Shown here: piece after piece, positions 17,243 to 25,314 of the stretch
Numbering within the stretch: the stretch's first letter is position 1
Layout of the letters: each line of letters starts with the position of its first letter
Source of the DNA: JAWXCE01 sp034440495
GTDB lineage: Bacteria; Pseudomonadota; Alphaproteobacteria; Rhizobiales; Rhodomicrobiaceae
Length of the DNA: 37,591 nucleotides
Assembly (NCBI GenBank): GCA_034440495.1
Contig: JAWXCE010000043.1
Span: forward strand, 1 to 37,591
Direction: 5' to 3'
Notes under the pieces: model-generated
Seen by the model: only the letters and a program-made list of their open reading frames with translations
Told to the model about the DNA's origin: nothing
Database searches by the model: none
Position numbers and translations under genes: made by a program

Positions 17243-18728
17243 ATGTGGTGACGATTTCCCCCGTCGCCGGGTCTTTCGTATCCTTCAGCGCGATGCCCAT
17301 CGCCGCCAGTTCGTCGCGAATCCGGTCAGCCTCCGCGAAGTTCTTCGCCGCTCGCGCCTCGGCCCTTGCGCTTATTGCGCTTCTAATCTTTGGTTCGTTG
17401 ATCTTCACTTCGCGCGCAAACCGGGGCATCTCAAACTTTTCAACCTCGATGCCGAGCAAGCGTAAATTCGCAAGAAGCTGTTTCCGGGGCAAAAAAGAGT
17501 CTGGGTTCATAACTGAAACTGGCTCACCTACGCGTTTAATTGGCACTAATCCTGCGTAACGCGCAACTTTTGAGAGTTCATGCAAAACTGCAATTGCTTT
17601 CGGCGTGTTCAGATCATCCTTCAAAGCTGAAACGAAATCTGCGCTTGGTTCTGTCTCGCTGTCCTCAAATCCAAATTGCTTCGCCTCGGAAAGAAGCATA
17701 CATGCTTGCTCCAACTTTTCCGATGTCCAGTCGATTGGCTGACGATAATGAGTAGAAAGCATTGCAAGTCTAATTGCTTCTCCTGGCCAAGGAAAATCTC
17801 GCCACCCTGACAAGACTTCGTTAATCGTCACGAAATTGCCGAGGCTCTTGCTCATCTTTTCGCCCTCGACCTGCAGGAAGCCGTTGTGCATCCAGATGTT
17901 GGCCATGAGCGGCGTGCCGTGGGCGCAGGTGGATTGTGCGACCTCGTTTTCGTGGTGCGGGAAGACGAGGTCGATGCCGCCGCCGTGAATGTCGAAGGTC
18001 TCACCCAGCAGCGCCGCCGACATTGCCGAGCATTCCAGATGCCAGCCGGGGCGCCCGTAACCCCACGGGCTGTTCCAACCGGGTTCGGTTCTTTTATCTC
18101 CGACGGCTTCGCCTACCGAAACGGACGGCTTCCACAGCACGAAATCCATCGCATCGCGCTTGTAAGGCGCGACCTCCACCCGCGCGCCCGCCTGCATCTC
18201 GTCCAGCGACCGGCGGGCGAGCTTGCCATAATTCGGATCGGTCGCGACCGCGAAAAGCACATGCCCTTCCGCCTCATAGGCGTGGCCGCGCTCGATGAGC
18301 CGCTGCACGATGCGGATCATGTCCGACGCGGCGTCGGGCTTTGCCACGTAGTCCGTCGCGCGCGGCTCGTGCGTCGGGGGAAGGCATCCGAGCGCCGCCA
18401 CATCGGCGTGAAACTGCGCGGTGGTATCCTTGGTCAGCTTGGCGATGCCGTCGAGCGGCGGCAGATCGGGATACGCTTGCGCGGCGCGGGCGTTGATCTT
18501 GTCGTCCACATCCGTGATGTTGCGCACATAGGTTACGTGGTTCTCGCCATAGAGATGGCGCAGCAGCCGGAACAACACGTCGAACACAATAACGGGGCGG
18601 GCATTGCCGATATGCGCGTTGTCGTAAACCGTCGGGCCGCACACATACATTCGCACGTTTTTCGTAGGGGCGATCGGCTGGAACTCTTCCTTCGTCTTCG
18701 TGCGCGTGTTGTAAAGCTTCAGCGCCAT
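17226..18728 (-). CDS. cysS: Cysteinyl-tRNA synthetase
   Basis: Charges tRNA-Cys in the cytoplasm. Class I signatures are intact: Zn ligand C30 in YVCGPTVYDNAHIGN with HIGN at 39-42, WHLECSAMS and HHENEVAQS around the zinc, and KMSKS near residue 290. Residues 1-300 are the catalytic core and the rest the helical anticodon-binding region. I chose the ATG at 18728 (MALKLYNTRT), which has GCGAGG nine bases upstream, over 18737. The anticodon region at about 17387-17835 is unusually AT-rich (about 46% GC by hand count) against about 65-68% on either side, suggesting replacement by a donor allele. Confidence 0.97.
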   Translation of the reverse strand: MALKLYNTRTKTKEEFQPIAPTKNVRMYVCGPTVYDNAHIGNARPVIVFDVLFRLLRHLYGENHVTYVRNITDVDDKINARAAQAYPDLPPLDGIAKLTKDTTAQFHADVAALGCLPPTHEPRATDYVAKPDAASDMIRIVQRLIERGHAYEAEGHVLFAVATDPNYGKLARRSLDEMQAGARVEVAPYKRDAMDFVLWKPSVSVGEAVGDKRTEPGWNSPWGYGRPGWHLECSAMSAALLGETFDIHGGGIDLVFPHHENEVAQSTCAHGTPLMANIWMHNGFLQVEGEKMSKSLGNFVTINEVLSGWRDFPWPGEAIRLAMLSTHYRQPIDWTSEKLEQACMLLSEAKQFGFEDSETEPSADFVSALKDDLNTPKAIAVLHELSKVARYAGLVPIKRVGEPVSVMNPDSFLPRKQLLANLRLLGIEVEKFEMPRFAREVKINEPKIRSAISARAEARAAKNFAEADRIRDELAAMGIALKDTKDPATGEIVTTWEIAR

Positions 18729-18921
18729 TACGCTCATCCTCGCCTTGGGTTATGGCAGGGGCGTCCGGTTTGCTATTTTGAAAAGCGTATGAACGACCGC
18801 GCGCCAGCGACAATTAGCTTGCGATAATAATACAAATGCGGGCGAAGCCCGTGTAAGGAATTTGCGTGTTCATAGGCGCATCATGTTGCGTTTAACGCGC
18901 GCGGTCAAGCGAAATGGCGGT

Positions 18922-19146
18922 TCAAACAGGCTGCAAATCGACGTGCTTCTCAATGCGTGAAACCCGGCTATGGATGGCGTGCATGATATTCAAGACGCCA
19001 GTCATCGCGGCGCTGTGCTCGCCCAAAATCACACCATGCTCCGCTTACACTGTTTTGATCGCGGCCACTCCGGACTTGATTTCCGCAACCTCGGAGCGGA
19101 TTTCGCGCAAAAGCTGCAATGTTAGATTTTCAGCTTCGCCGCTCAT
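18922..19146 (-). pseudogene. Small coiled-coil protein gene with an internal stop
   Basis: Reading the minus strand from the ATG at 19146, the first 33 codons (MSGEAENLTLQLLREIRSE and onward) are followed by TAA at 19045-19047. The same frame then continues for 40 codons (GVILGEHSAAMTGVLN, then HSRVSRIEKHVDL) to a TGA at 18922. Together they match the layout of a small heptad-repeat protein family common in Hyphomicrobiales (LREIRSEVAEIK ... RIEKHVDL). The simplest reading is a gene of about 74 residues killed by one nonsense change. A 33-residue product or a restart at the GTG four codons past the stop cannot be excluded. Confidence 0.7.
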
Positions 19147-19245
19147 CACGCCTCGCTTTCATGCACTATACATAACTCCGAAACATGATGCCTGCAACCT
19201 TGCACAAAGCTTGTGCGCCGGCGTCTCTTCCGTTATTGGCCACGC

Positions 19246-19713
19246 ATGAGCGAACTTGCAAAGATCACGATCCGGGATGCGACGTCAGCCGATGAAGCTG
19301 CCTGGCGCGCGCTTTGGGCTGGGTATCTGGCGTTTTACAAGGCGGACGTGGCGCTGTATGTAACGGACGCCACGTGGGCGCGTATCCTTAACCCGGCCAC
19401 GCTGATGTTCGCGCGCCTCGCGACACGAGACGGCGTTGCGCTGGGTTTCTCCATATGCATCCTGCACGAAGGCACGTGGGTGACGCGGCCGATCTGCTAT
19501 TTGGAGGATTTGTTCGTGGCAGAGGCGGCGCGCGGTGCAGGGCTTGGCCGTATGCTTATCGAGGATGTGATAGCGCAAGGCAAACAGCGCGGCTGGTCGC
19601 GGCTTTACTGGCATACGCACGCAACTAACGCCGCCGCACGTCGCCTCTACGACCATTTCACGGTAGCAGACGACTTCGTCCGCTACCGGCTCGTCATTAA
19701 TAACGGCGCTTAA
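19246..19713 (+). CDS. GNAT-family N-acetyltransferase
   Basis: A 155-residue acetyltransferase of the GNAT superfamily using acetyl-CoA. ICYLEDLFVAEAARGAGLG contains the acetyl-CoA pyrophosphate loop (R-G-x-G-L-G), followed by RLYWHTHATNAAARRLYD, the typical C-terminal block. I chose the ATG at 19246 (MSELAKITIRDAT), where homology normally starts; an upstream start at 19213 adds 11 non-conserved residues. The substrate is unknown. It is divergent from the coiled-coil pseudogene and convergent with the broken lipoprotein gene at 19720. Confidence 0.9.
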   Translation: MSELAKITIRDATSADEAAWRALWAGYLAFYKADVALYVTDATWARILNPATLMFARLATRDGVALGFSICILHEGTWVTRPICYLEDLFVAEAARGAGLGRMLIEDVIAQGKQRGWSRLYWHTHATNAAARRLYDHFTVADDFVRYRLVINNGA

Positions 19714-19719
19714 GTCGGC

Positions 19720-20128
19720 TTAGGAAACCCCACCGCGGCATCCGCGCAGCGGCGTCATTGCAATTTGTACGGTGGGCGTATAGTTGTTCATCGCGCCTGA
19801 TCCGGCGTCAATGGCGAGGCCAATCGGGCCACCCAGGATAACGTTGCCTGCCGCCATCAACTCCGTATTGGAGTTAATCACGCCGACGCCATCCGAGTAA
19901 CATTCCTTCTTGCAGCCCTTCTTGCAGCGCACTTCGACATTATGCTGGCTTTTTTCTAGCGTGATCGTTGCTGGCGTTACGACGGACACCGTGCCGATGG
20001 CCGGGGATGAAAGCTCGCATTTGGCGCCATTGACATTTGGCGTCGCGACGGAAACCGCCTGCGATGTGCCTTTGACAATGGTTGAACACCCACTAAGCAG
20101 CCAACGTGGAAATCAGTAAGATGCGCAT
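19720..20128 (-). pseudogene. Lipoprotein gene with frameshift in the signal peptide
   Basis: The minus strand has GGGG ahead of an ATG at 20128 that begins MRILLISTLAA and then stops. One base out of frame the sequence continues LLSGCSTIVKGTS, a perfect lipobox, and stays open to 19720 (AVSVATPNVNGAKCELSS, then NVEVRCKKGCKKECYSD and GPIGLAIDAGSG). This is a known-looking alphaproteobacterial lipoprotein of about 125 residues. Removing one base (or adding two) around 20094-20100 restores it. The rest is intact, so the lesion is recent or a sequencing error. The last residues (TPLRGCRGG) match the family end. Confidence 0.8.
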
Positions 20129-20524
20129 AAAATCCCCAAAATGTTTACGAACATTTAATAAAACGCTGTTTCCCCTTCGTATACAGTTTCTCGCGCAAAT
20201 AGCCGATTTTACGCCATAGCGTTGCCATTTTGCAGCCAACAGTAGGCCACAAACTAACATGCCAACATAAAAATAATAACGGAGTTTTGGGTCCGTTGAG
20301 ATCCGGATAAGGTTTCGATTTTAATGAATTCGTTTGTTTAAGTTGTGAGATACGATCTACTACAAGCATTCTGCCAACAGGTAGTAATTCGTACCGTGCT
20401 CAGCCGTTGTCGTTGAACGGAAAAAATGTCACGCACGCCGAGTGAATTCCAGTTGCCATGTGTCTAGCTGCCTGAAGAAAAGACTAAATGCTGGTGCTGA
20501 GACGTAAAATATTTATGAAAGTCT
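20129..20524. other. AT-rich gap, no supported gene
   Basis: About 400 bases between two broken lipoprotein genes. A minus-strand open frame of 74 codons (20145-20369) has no convincing ribosome site or recognisable family, though its hydrophobic stretch LLFLCWHVSLWPTVG is noted. The composition is lower in GC than the neighbours. No tRNA, clear inverted repeat or mobile element is seen. It may be a remnant of degraded sequence; promoters for both flanking genes probably lie here. Confidence 0.5.
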
Positions 20525-20548
20525 ATGCACTTCGCGGACAAGCCAAAC

Positions 20549-21222
20549 ATGTCGAATGTAAGAAATCTAACAGCGCTGGCGATCACTTTGTGGCTAAGCG
20601 CGTGCGGTGTATCGCAGGATGGTCCGAGCATGGGCTTCGACTCGGACACGGCAAAGGTTATACTCGCCGTGGATGTGGTGAATACGTCTTGTGATATGAT
20701 TATGATTAGGCTCGGCCGAAAAGATGGAGCCGGATACGTGGGTTTACGTCATATGATGGTGAAAGGACCCGGCACAAGCCTTCGGAAGCCGATGTAATGA
20801 ACTTTGGCCCAGGTGAATATCATATTACGCAGGTAAGCTGCAGCAATTCGGAGTATATTAACACGGTAGGGAAGCAGGAAACTCATCTTGCGTCTATTAG
20901 TTTCAAGCACAGCTATGCTTCATTCAAGTTTAAACCGCTCGCGTTGCATGAGTTAGGTCTGATACGTTTTCACATTACAAACGGTAGCAGCGTGAGAGTT
21001 GACCGTGTTGAGCTTCCTGCAGAAACTCGTGAGGCGGTGAGACTTCAGCATCCGCAGGAATTTGCAAAATTGATTTCAGCGTCGGCCGCAGTCGACCCTG
21101 ATACAAGTCCGGAAAAGCTCCACGCATTTGTAGAACCTCAGCGACAGATGGTTCTCACAACATACCGGGTCCGTAGCGCTGAAAACGGCGAGAACGCACT
21201 CCTCCCGAGCCATTTCACTTAG
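20549..21222 (+). pseudogene. Lipoprotein gene split by a one-base deletion
   Basis: The first half, from the ATG at 20549 (or 20525), encodes a lipoprotein signal with lipobox LSAC (LTALAITLWLSACGVSQDG) and runs to a TAA at 20795. A second frame open to 21222 holds NFGPGEYHITQVSCSNSEY and a C-terminal half. Frame analysis puts the break near 20741-20746: adding one T to GGGTTTACG turns GYVGLRHMM into GYVGFTSYDGERTRHKPSE, which leads straight into the second frame. The intact product would be about 225 residues, exported, and unrecognised by family. TAATG at the junction could allow restart, so a split gene pair is a weaker alternative. Confidence 0.72.
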
Positions 21223-21845
21223 ATTTGCGGAGCGGGGGTTTTTGCGTTTGGGTTGCCGCATTCGCAGTTCAGGTCGTGGATGTGGCCGTTGTCCAGGCCG
21301 TAAATCCAGCCGTGCAGGTTGAGGTCTTGGCCCGCTTCCCATGCCCGCTGCACGATGGGCGAGTGCGTCAGGTTTTGCACCTGTTGCCGCACATTTAACT
21401 CGCACAGATGATTAATGCGATCCTTGGATTCGGCGTGCGCTTCGATTTGAGTCTTGTGCATGCGCGCCAAGTCTTTTACCGGCTCCAGCCAGTGGTCGAT
21501 GAGGCCGTAGCCCTCGCCCTTCAGCGCCGCGCGCACGCCACCGCAACCGTAATGGCCGCAAACAATGATGTGCTTCACCTTCAGCGACTCAACGGCGTAC
21601 TGCACCACCGCCATGCAGTTTATGTCGGTCGGGTAAACAAGATTGGCGACGTTGCGGTGTACGAACACCTCGCCCGGCTGCAATCCGGCGACCTGGTTGG
21701 CGGGCACCCGGCTGTCAGAACATCCAATCCACAACATTTCCGGCGACTGCAACCCGGCGAGGCGGGAGAAAAACTCCGGGTCGGCCTCGGTGCGTTCGCG
21801 CGACCACTGGGTGTTGCGTTCGAGAATATGAGTGAGGCTGCTCAT
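21219..21845 (-). CDS. Beta-class carbonic anhydrase
   Basis: Interconverts CO2 and bicarbonate in the cytoplasm. The zinc ligands are C42, H98 and C101, with the Asp-Arg pair D44/R46, in IGCSDSRVP and CGHYGCGGV. The family piece EVFVHRNVANLV is also present. At 208 residues it is typical of the Can-type beta class. The start at 21845 (MSSLTHILERN) agrees with the family. It is divergent from the DUF2865 gene over a 165-base region, and its stop abuts the split lipoprotein gene's end. Confidence 0.95.
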   Translation of the reverse strand: MSSLTHILERNTQWSRERTEADPEFFSRLAGLQSPEMLWIGCSDSRVPANQVAGLQPGEVFVHRNVANLVYPTDINCMAVVQYAVESLKVKHIIVCGHYGCGGVRAALKGEGYGLIDHWLEPVKDLARMHKTQIEAHAESKDRINHLCELNVRQQVQNLTHSPIVQRAWEAGQDLNLHGWIYGLDNGHIHDLNCECGNPNAKTPAPQI

Positions 21846-22010
21846 GCGTGTCCCCGGAGTTGTTTAAACTGAAGTATAGGGCCGTGATTTCGCGGAACTC
21901 AAGGGCGGCGTGGACATATCCCGTCAGCGGTTGACCTGATGCGCGGCGCGGCTCATAATTCCGCCAGTTTACCATGCAGTAATCGGGTTGAACTCATCGG
22001 GAAATTTGAC

Positions 22011-23153
22011 ATGGTTCGACATCGCGCCCCTAAAGCCTTGAGCGTCGCGCGTTTTGTCGCAAAAACGGCGGCCATCGCCTTTGTGACGATTGTTGCGCCC
22101 AACGCGGGCAATACCCAAGGCGGTTATTATGACCAATATCCGCCGCGCGGCCAGCAAGGTTATGAGCAGGGTTACGGTCAACAGGGCGGCGGGCAGCAAG
22201 CGCAGGGGTATTCGCCGCGCGAGATAAGGTGCCGCGAACTGGAGCAGCAACTTGCGAGCGACTGGACGCGCGGCTCCAGTGCGCAGGATCAGTTGCCCCG
22301 GCTGGATGAGGAAATCCGCAATTTCGACCGGCTGCTACAGCGTGCCGAAAGCGACGCGGAGCGCGGCAACTGTTATGAGGACATGTTCATTTTCGGCCGG
22401 TCGCTGCGCCGCACGCCGCGCTGCCTCGACCTGAACCGCCAGATCGAGGACTCCAAGCGCCGCATCGCCGACCTGCGCCAGCAGCGCGACAATCTGGGCC
22501 GTTCAGGTTCGCGTCGCCAGCAGCAGGAGGGGCTCGTCGCCGAGCTTGCGAAAAACCGTTGCGGCGAAAGTTACCAGCGCCAGTACGCTGCTCGCCAGCG
22601 GGATAATTCGTTCTTTTCACTGTGGGACGATGAGGATAGCGCGCCCGGCGGCGGTGGCCAATATTCAAACTATCGGCCGGAAAACATGCCCTATGGCGCA
22701 TATCGCACGATGTGCGTGCGCACCTGTGATGGGTACTATTTCCCTATCAGCTATTCCACCCTCCAAAGCAGATTTCGCGAGGACGAGGATAAATGCCGGT
22801 CGCAATGCGCCGCGCCGGCCGAGCTTTTCGTCTATCGCAACCCAGGCGAGGAGGTAGAGCAAATGGTGTCTTTGGGAGGCGCGTCTTACGCGGACATGCC
22901 CTACGCCTTCCGCAACAGAAAGCAATACGTGAAAGGCTGCTCCTGCAACTTGGCCGAATTTTCGCTCGACGAGATAGCGAAGTCGGAGAAAGCTCTGAAA
23001 GACGAAGCGGAAGCTCGCCGCACCGCTGCGGTGAAACCAAAGTCACCTGCTGGAGCGCCGGGCGTTGACCGGCCTGACACCGACGCAAACCCTCGCGACA
23101 ACGCTCCGCCAGCAGTAAATCCAGACACGCCACAAACGTCGCCACGGGGTTAA
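22011..23153 (+). CDS. DUF2865 exported protein
   Basis: A 380-residue protein with an N-terminal signal/anchor (RFVAKTAAIAFVTIVAPNAG), a Gly/Gln/Tyr-rich linker and a cysteine-containing core. RCRELEQQLASDW starts a helical segment, and RTMCVRTCDGYYFPISYS with DEDKCRSQCAAPAELFVYRNPG is the DUF2865 hallmark; its cysteines suggest disulfides in the periplasm. I chose the ATG at 22011; one at 21939 adds 24 residues. The tail is Pro/Ala/Asp-rich. The family is common in Hyphomicrobiales and of unknown function. A small membrane gene follows after 40 bases. Confidence 0.85.
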   Translation: MVRHRAPKALSVARFVAKTAAIAFVTIVAPNAGNTQGGYYDQYPPRGQQGYEQGYGQQGGGQQAQGYSPREIRCRELEQQLASDWTRGSSAQDQLPRLDEEIRNFDRLLQRAESDAERGNCYEDMFIFGRSLRRTPRCLDLNRQIEDSKRRIADLRQQRDNLGRSGSRRQQQEGLVAELAKNRCGESYQRQYAARQRDNSFFSLWDDEDSAPGGGGQYSNYRPENMPYGAYRTMCVRTCDGYYFPISYSTLQSRFREDEDKCRSQCAAPAELFVYRNPGEEVEQMVSLGGASYADMPYAFRNRKQYVKGCSCNLAEFSLDEIAKSEKALKDEAEARRTAAVKPKSPAGAPGVDRPDTDANPRDNAPPAVNPDTPQTSPRG

Positions 23154-23193
23154 ATCAAGGTAGTGCCCGATGCAGAGGAAGAATGGATAAAGA

Positions 23194-23403
23194 ATGAGTT
23201 ACGCAGAACTGGCGGAGAAATTTAGTTATTATCTCAATAATCATACTGAACTCGTCATCTGGCTGACGCTTATCGTTCTAAGTTTAATTACAATTGTCTG
23301 GTCGATCTACTCAATCAGCTTCCGGTACACAGTCGCTGTTATCGCGCTGATGGTCGCTATCAGCCTGTGGGCCATCGACCGATTTTATTTCGCCCAGCCG
23401 TAA
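23194..23403 (+). CDS. Small two-helix membrane protein
   Basis: A 69-residue protein with two membrane segments (LVIWLTLIVLSLITIVWSIY and AVIALMVAISLWAIDRFYF). GAGGAAGA lies about 12 bases before the ATG, within range but not ideal. It sits 40 bases downstream of the DUF2865 gene on the same strand and 15 bases from the tRNA-Tyr gene on the other strand. I do not recognise the family; composition and position make it plausible. Confidence 0.55.
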   Translation: MSYAELAEKFSYYLNNHTELVIWLTLIVLSLITIVWSIYSISFRYTVAVIALMVAISLWAIDRFYFAQP

Positions 23404-23418
23404 GAATACAGAGAGTGG

Positions 23419-23504
23419 TGGTGGACAGGGCTGGATTCGAACCAGCGTAGACGTAAGTCAGCGGATTTACAGTCCGCCCCCTTTAGCCACTCGGGCACCT
23501 GTCC
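23419..23504 (-). tRNA. tRNA-Tyr (anticodon GTA)
   Basis: The minus strand folds as a class II tRNA of 86 bases, with acceptor GGACAGG/CCTGTCC, discriminator A and an encoded CCA. The anticodon stem reads GACTGTAAATCC with GTA, the long variable arm is present, and the T arm is GGTTCGAATCC. tRNA-Tyr just before rlmB is a familiar order in Hyphomicrobiales. Confidence 0.95.
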
Positions 23505-23675
23505 GGGATTCCACAGTCTAAGCGCGATGTTAGGCCTCGCAGCAGACAACGCGCGGTACGGCGCGATTGGAAGCGTTGAGTTATCCGAACCCGGGCTATG
23601 GTTGTCAACTGGTTTTAGCCCGCTTTTTCGTATTGCCGCAGGGCATGTTACGTTGTGGGCGTATCGCACTTATTC

Positions 23676-24461
23676 ATGAAAGCAGCCACGATGCCCTCCC
23701 AGCGCAACCCTAAAAATTCATACGGCCGTGAACGGCGCGCCGACGCCCAAATCCATATTTACGGCTCGCACGCGGCGGAGGCGGCGCTGGGCAACATGGC
23801 GCGCCCGATATTGCGGGTGACGGCGACGGCGAACGCGGCCAACCGCATCGCAGATTTGCTCGCGCGCCGTAATGCTGAACCCGTCATTGTGTCTCCGCGA
23901 GATCTGGATCGCATGCTGGGGGAAGGCGCGGTGCATCAGGGTGTTACGGTGGAGGTAGGGCCATTGCCGCCGCTCGACGTGGAAGACCTCCACGAGGCCA
24001 GTATCGTGCTGGTGCTCGATCAGATTACCGACCCGCATAATGTGGGCGCAATCCTGCGTTCCGCGGCGGCCTTTGGCGCTGGAGGCGTGGTGATGACCGC
24101 GCATCATGCGCCGCCGCTGTCTGGCGCGCTGGCGAAGGCCGCCAGCGGCGCTCTGGATACAATCCCAGTCGTGCTTGCCGCGAACCTGGCGCGCGCTCTG
24201 GAAGAGCTTGGGCAAATCGGGTTTATCCGCGTCGGACTTGATTCGGAAGCCGATGGTTTTATGGAAGTTCAGCACCTGGGAGAGAAAGTCGCGTTGGTTC
24301 TGGGCGCGGAGGATAAAGGCTTAAGACGCCTTACGCGGGAAAACTGCGATTTCATCTGTGCCCTCGAAACGGCAAGCACATTGCGCAGCCTGAATGTCTC
24401 CAATGCCGCCGCCGTTGCGTTGCATACCATACGGCAGGCGCAAAAAAGCCGCGCCTTGTAA
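23676..24461 (+). CDS. rlmB: 23S rRNA (guanosine-2'-O)-methyltransferase, RlmB type
   Basis: SpoU/TrmH-family knot methyltransferase using SAM, most like RlmB, which modifies G2251 of 23S rRNA. An N-terminal substrate domain starts IHIYGSHAAEAALGN. The SPOUT motifs are LDQITDPHNVGAILRSAAAF, VLGAEDKGLRRLTRENCD and RSLNVSNAAAVALH. ATGs at 23676 and 23691 are both possible; neither has a good ribosome site and a GTG at 23655 is less likely. Length (about 257-262) is normal. The gene tail overlaps the terminator of the opposite-strand gene. Confidence 0.92.
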   Translation: MKAATMPSQRNPKNSYGRERRADAQIHIYGSHAAEAALGNMARPILRVTATANAANRIADLLARRNAEPVIVSPRDLDRMLGEGAVHQGVTVEVGPLPPLDVEDLHEASIVLVLDQITDPHNVGAILRSAAAFGAGGVVMTAHHAPPLSGALAKAASGALDTIPVVLAANLARALEELGQIGFIRVGLDSEADGFMEVQHLGEKVALVLGAEDKGLRRLTRENCDFICALETASTLRSLNVSNAAAVALHTIRQAQKSRAL

Positions 24462-24469
24462 AGCGCGGC
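24442..24469 (-). terminator. Terminator of the small exported gene, inside the end of rlmB
   Basis: On the minus strand GCCGCGC, an 8-base TTTACAAG loop and GCGCGGC form a 7-bp GC-rich stem followed by six Ts, a good rho-independent terminator. It lies 17 bases past the stop of the 24487-24723 gene and covers the last codons of rlmB. Confidence 0.8.
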
Positions 24470-24486
24470 GTTAATCATGCGTCATC

Positions 24487-24723
24487 TCAGCGGTGTTTGT
24501 ATTTGCAGATACGTTTGCCGTGGATGCCGTAAGCGACCTTTTTGATGATGTTAAGCGGCCATTTGTGCATATGGCATTTGCGGCCCACTGCATAATCCAC
24601 CACGAGATAAGCGCCAACGGCTACGGCTGTCGCGCCGCCATCAGCTTTAGCGCTTTGCATTGGCGCCTGCGTCAGAACAGCAGCCAGTGCGAAGGTTGAA
24701 AATGTCACTTTCAGAAAACTCAT
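24487..24723 (-). CDS. Small exported protein
   Basis: A 78-residue protein with a signal peptide (about 1-26, FSTFALAAVLTQAPMQSAKA). AAAGGAG stands 7 bases before the ATG at 24723. The mature part has a hydrophobic stretch (ATAVAVGAYLVVDYAVG) and a basic Cys/His tail (KCHMHKWPLNIIKKVAYG, KRICKYKHR). Longer open frames upstream lack a ribosome site. I do not recognise the family. A terminator follows directly, so it is a single-gene unit. Confidence 0.7.
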   Translation of the reverse strand: MSFLKVTFSTFALAAVLTQAPMQSAKADGGATAVAVGAYLVVDYAVGRKCHMHKWPLNIIKKVAYGIHGKRICKYKHR

Positions 24724-25064
24724 TTTAATTCTCCTTTCGATTGGGGTGCAGTGAGAATGATAGTCTATAATGAAAATTGCGAATTGATGAATATTCCCTC
24801 GTTGTTCGGGATTTGCTTGACAACTGATAATTTTTTGTGAATTTGACCACGCCAAGGCTTCTCAGCTTCCATTTTTTGAAATCCGGATCACGCTCGAAAA
24901 TGAAGTATTCACATTCAGCGGAGCTTTTTTGAGGCGCTAAATGCAGTGCATTTTAACCAAAAATTATCCGCGATTGATAAATATATTTGTGATAATTTAC
25001 AACTTATAGTAGAATTCAGTAGTGGTTACACCCGCATGCTTATGATTTACTCTAGGAGGAATTT
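24724..25064. other. AT-rich divergent intergenic region
   Basis: About 340 AT-rich bases between two small exported genes transcribed away from each other, so both promoters should lie here. A 15-bp odd palindrome (AAATGCA, G, TGCATTT) at 24939-24953 could be an operator. AGGAGG at 25054-25059 is the ribosome site for the gene at 25065. No open frame of note is seen. Confidence 0.5.
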
Positions 25065-25250
25065 ATAAAACATACGATCACCGCATACGCAACCGCCGCT
25101 GCGTTTACTCTGGCCGCAATAGCCCCAGCAACACCTGCCTTGGCAGGTAAAAATAAAGGTAAAACGCAGACTCAAAGCTCGGCCACCAGTTCTGCGCAAC
25201 TTAATGTTCTCGGTATCCTGAAGTTAAGCTCTCCTAACAGCTGTAGTTAA
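25065..25250 (+). CDS. Small exported protein with ATA in the start position
   Basis: A perfect AGGAGG (25054-25059) is followed five bases later by ATA AAA CAT ACG, opening a 61-codon frame that would read MKHTITAYATAAAFTLAA if ATA were ATG. The rest is a signal peptide ending PATPALA, a short Lys/Gln/Ser-rich part (GKNKGKTQTQSS) and a hydrophobic end (LNVLGILKLSSPNSCS) before TAA. No ATG, GTG or TTG occurs at the right place. Either the gene lost its start by G to A change, or it uses the rare ATA start. A hairpin follows 28 bases later. Confidence 0.55.
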   Translation: MKHTITAYATAAAFTLAAIAPATPALAGKNKGKTQTQSSATSSAQLNVLGILKLSSPNSCS

Positions 25251-25277
25251 AGGGCTGGTCTAACGCTATGATGGGGC

Positions 25278-25306
25278 AGGATCGCATGGCGTACCCATGC
25301 GATCCT
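25278..25306. terminator. Perfect hairpin between convergent genes
   Basis: AGGATCGCATGG and CCATGCGATCCT form a perfect 12-bp stem with a CGTAC loop. It lies between the small exported gene (plus strand, ends 25250) and the outer-membrane barrel gene (minus strand, ends 25315), so it could stop both. Only a weak T-rich tract (ATTTATCC) follows on the plus strand and none on the minus. Confidence 0.6.
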
Positions 25307-25314
25307 ATTTATCC

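Noticed and set aside
17886..18827. 313-codon plus-strand open frame opposite cysS
   Set aside because: Shadow of cysS, whose catalytic motifs are clear; no ribosome site or family match in the antisense reading.
20145..20369. 74-codon minus-strand frame with a hydrophobic stretch
   Set aside because: No ribosome site, no recognisable family and an atypical composition; kept only as a note in the gap entry.
23385..23669. Open frame overlapping tRNA-Tyr
   Set aside because: It includes GADCKSADLRLRWFESSP, the tRNA sequence read as protein, so it is not a gene.
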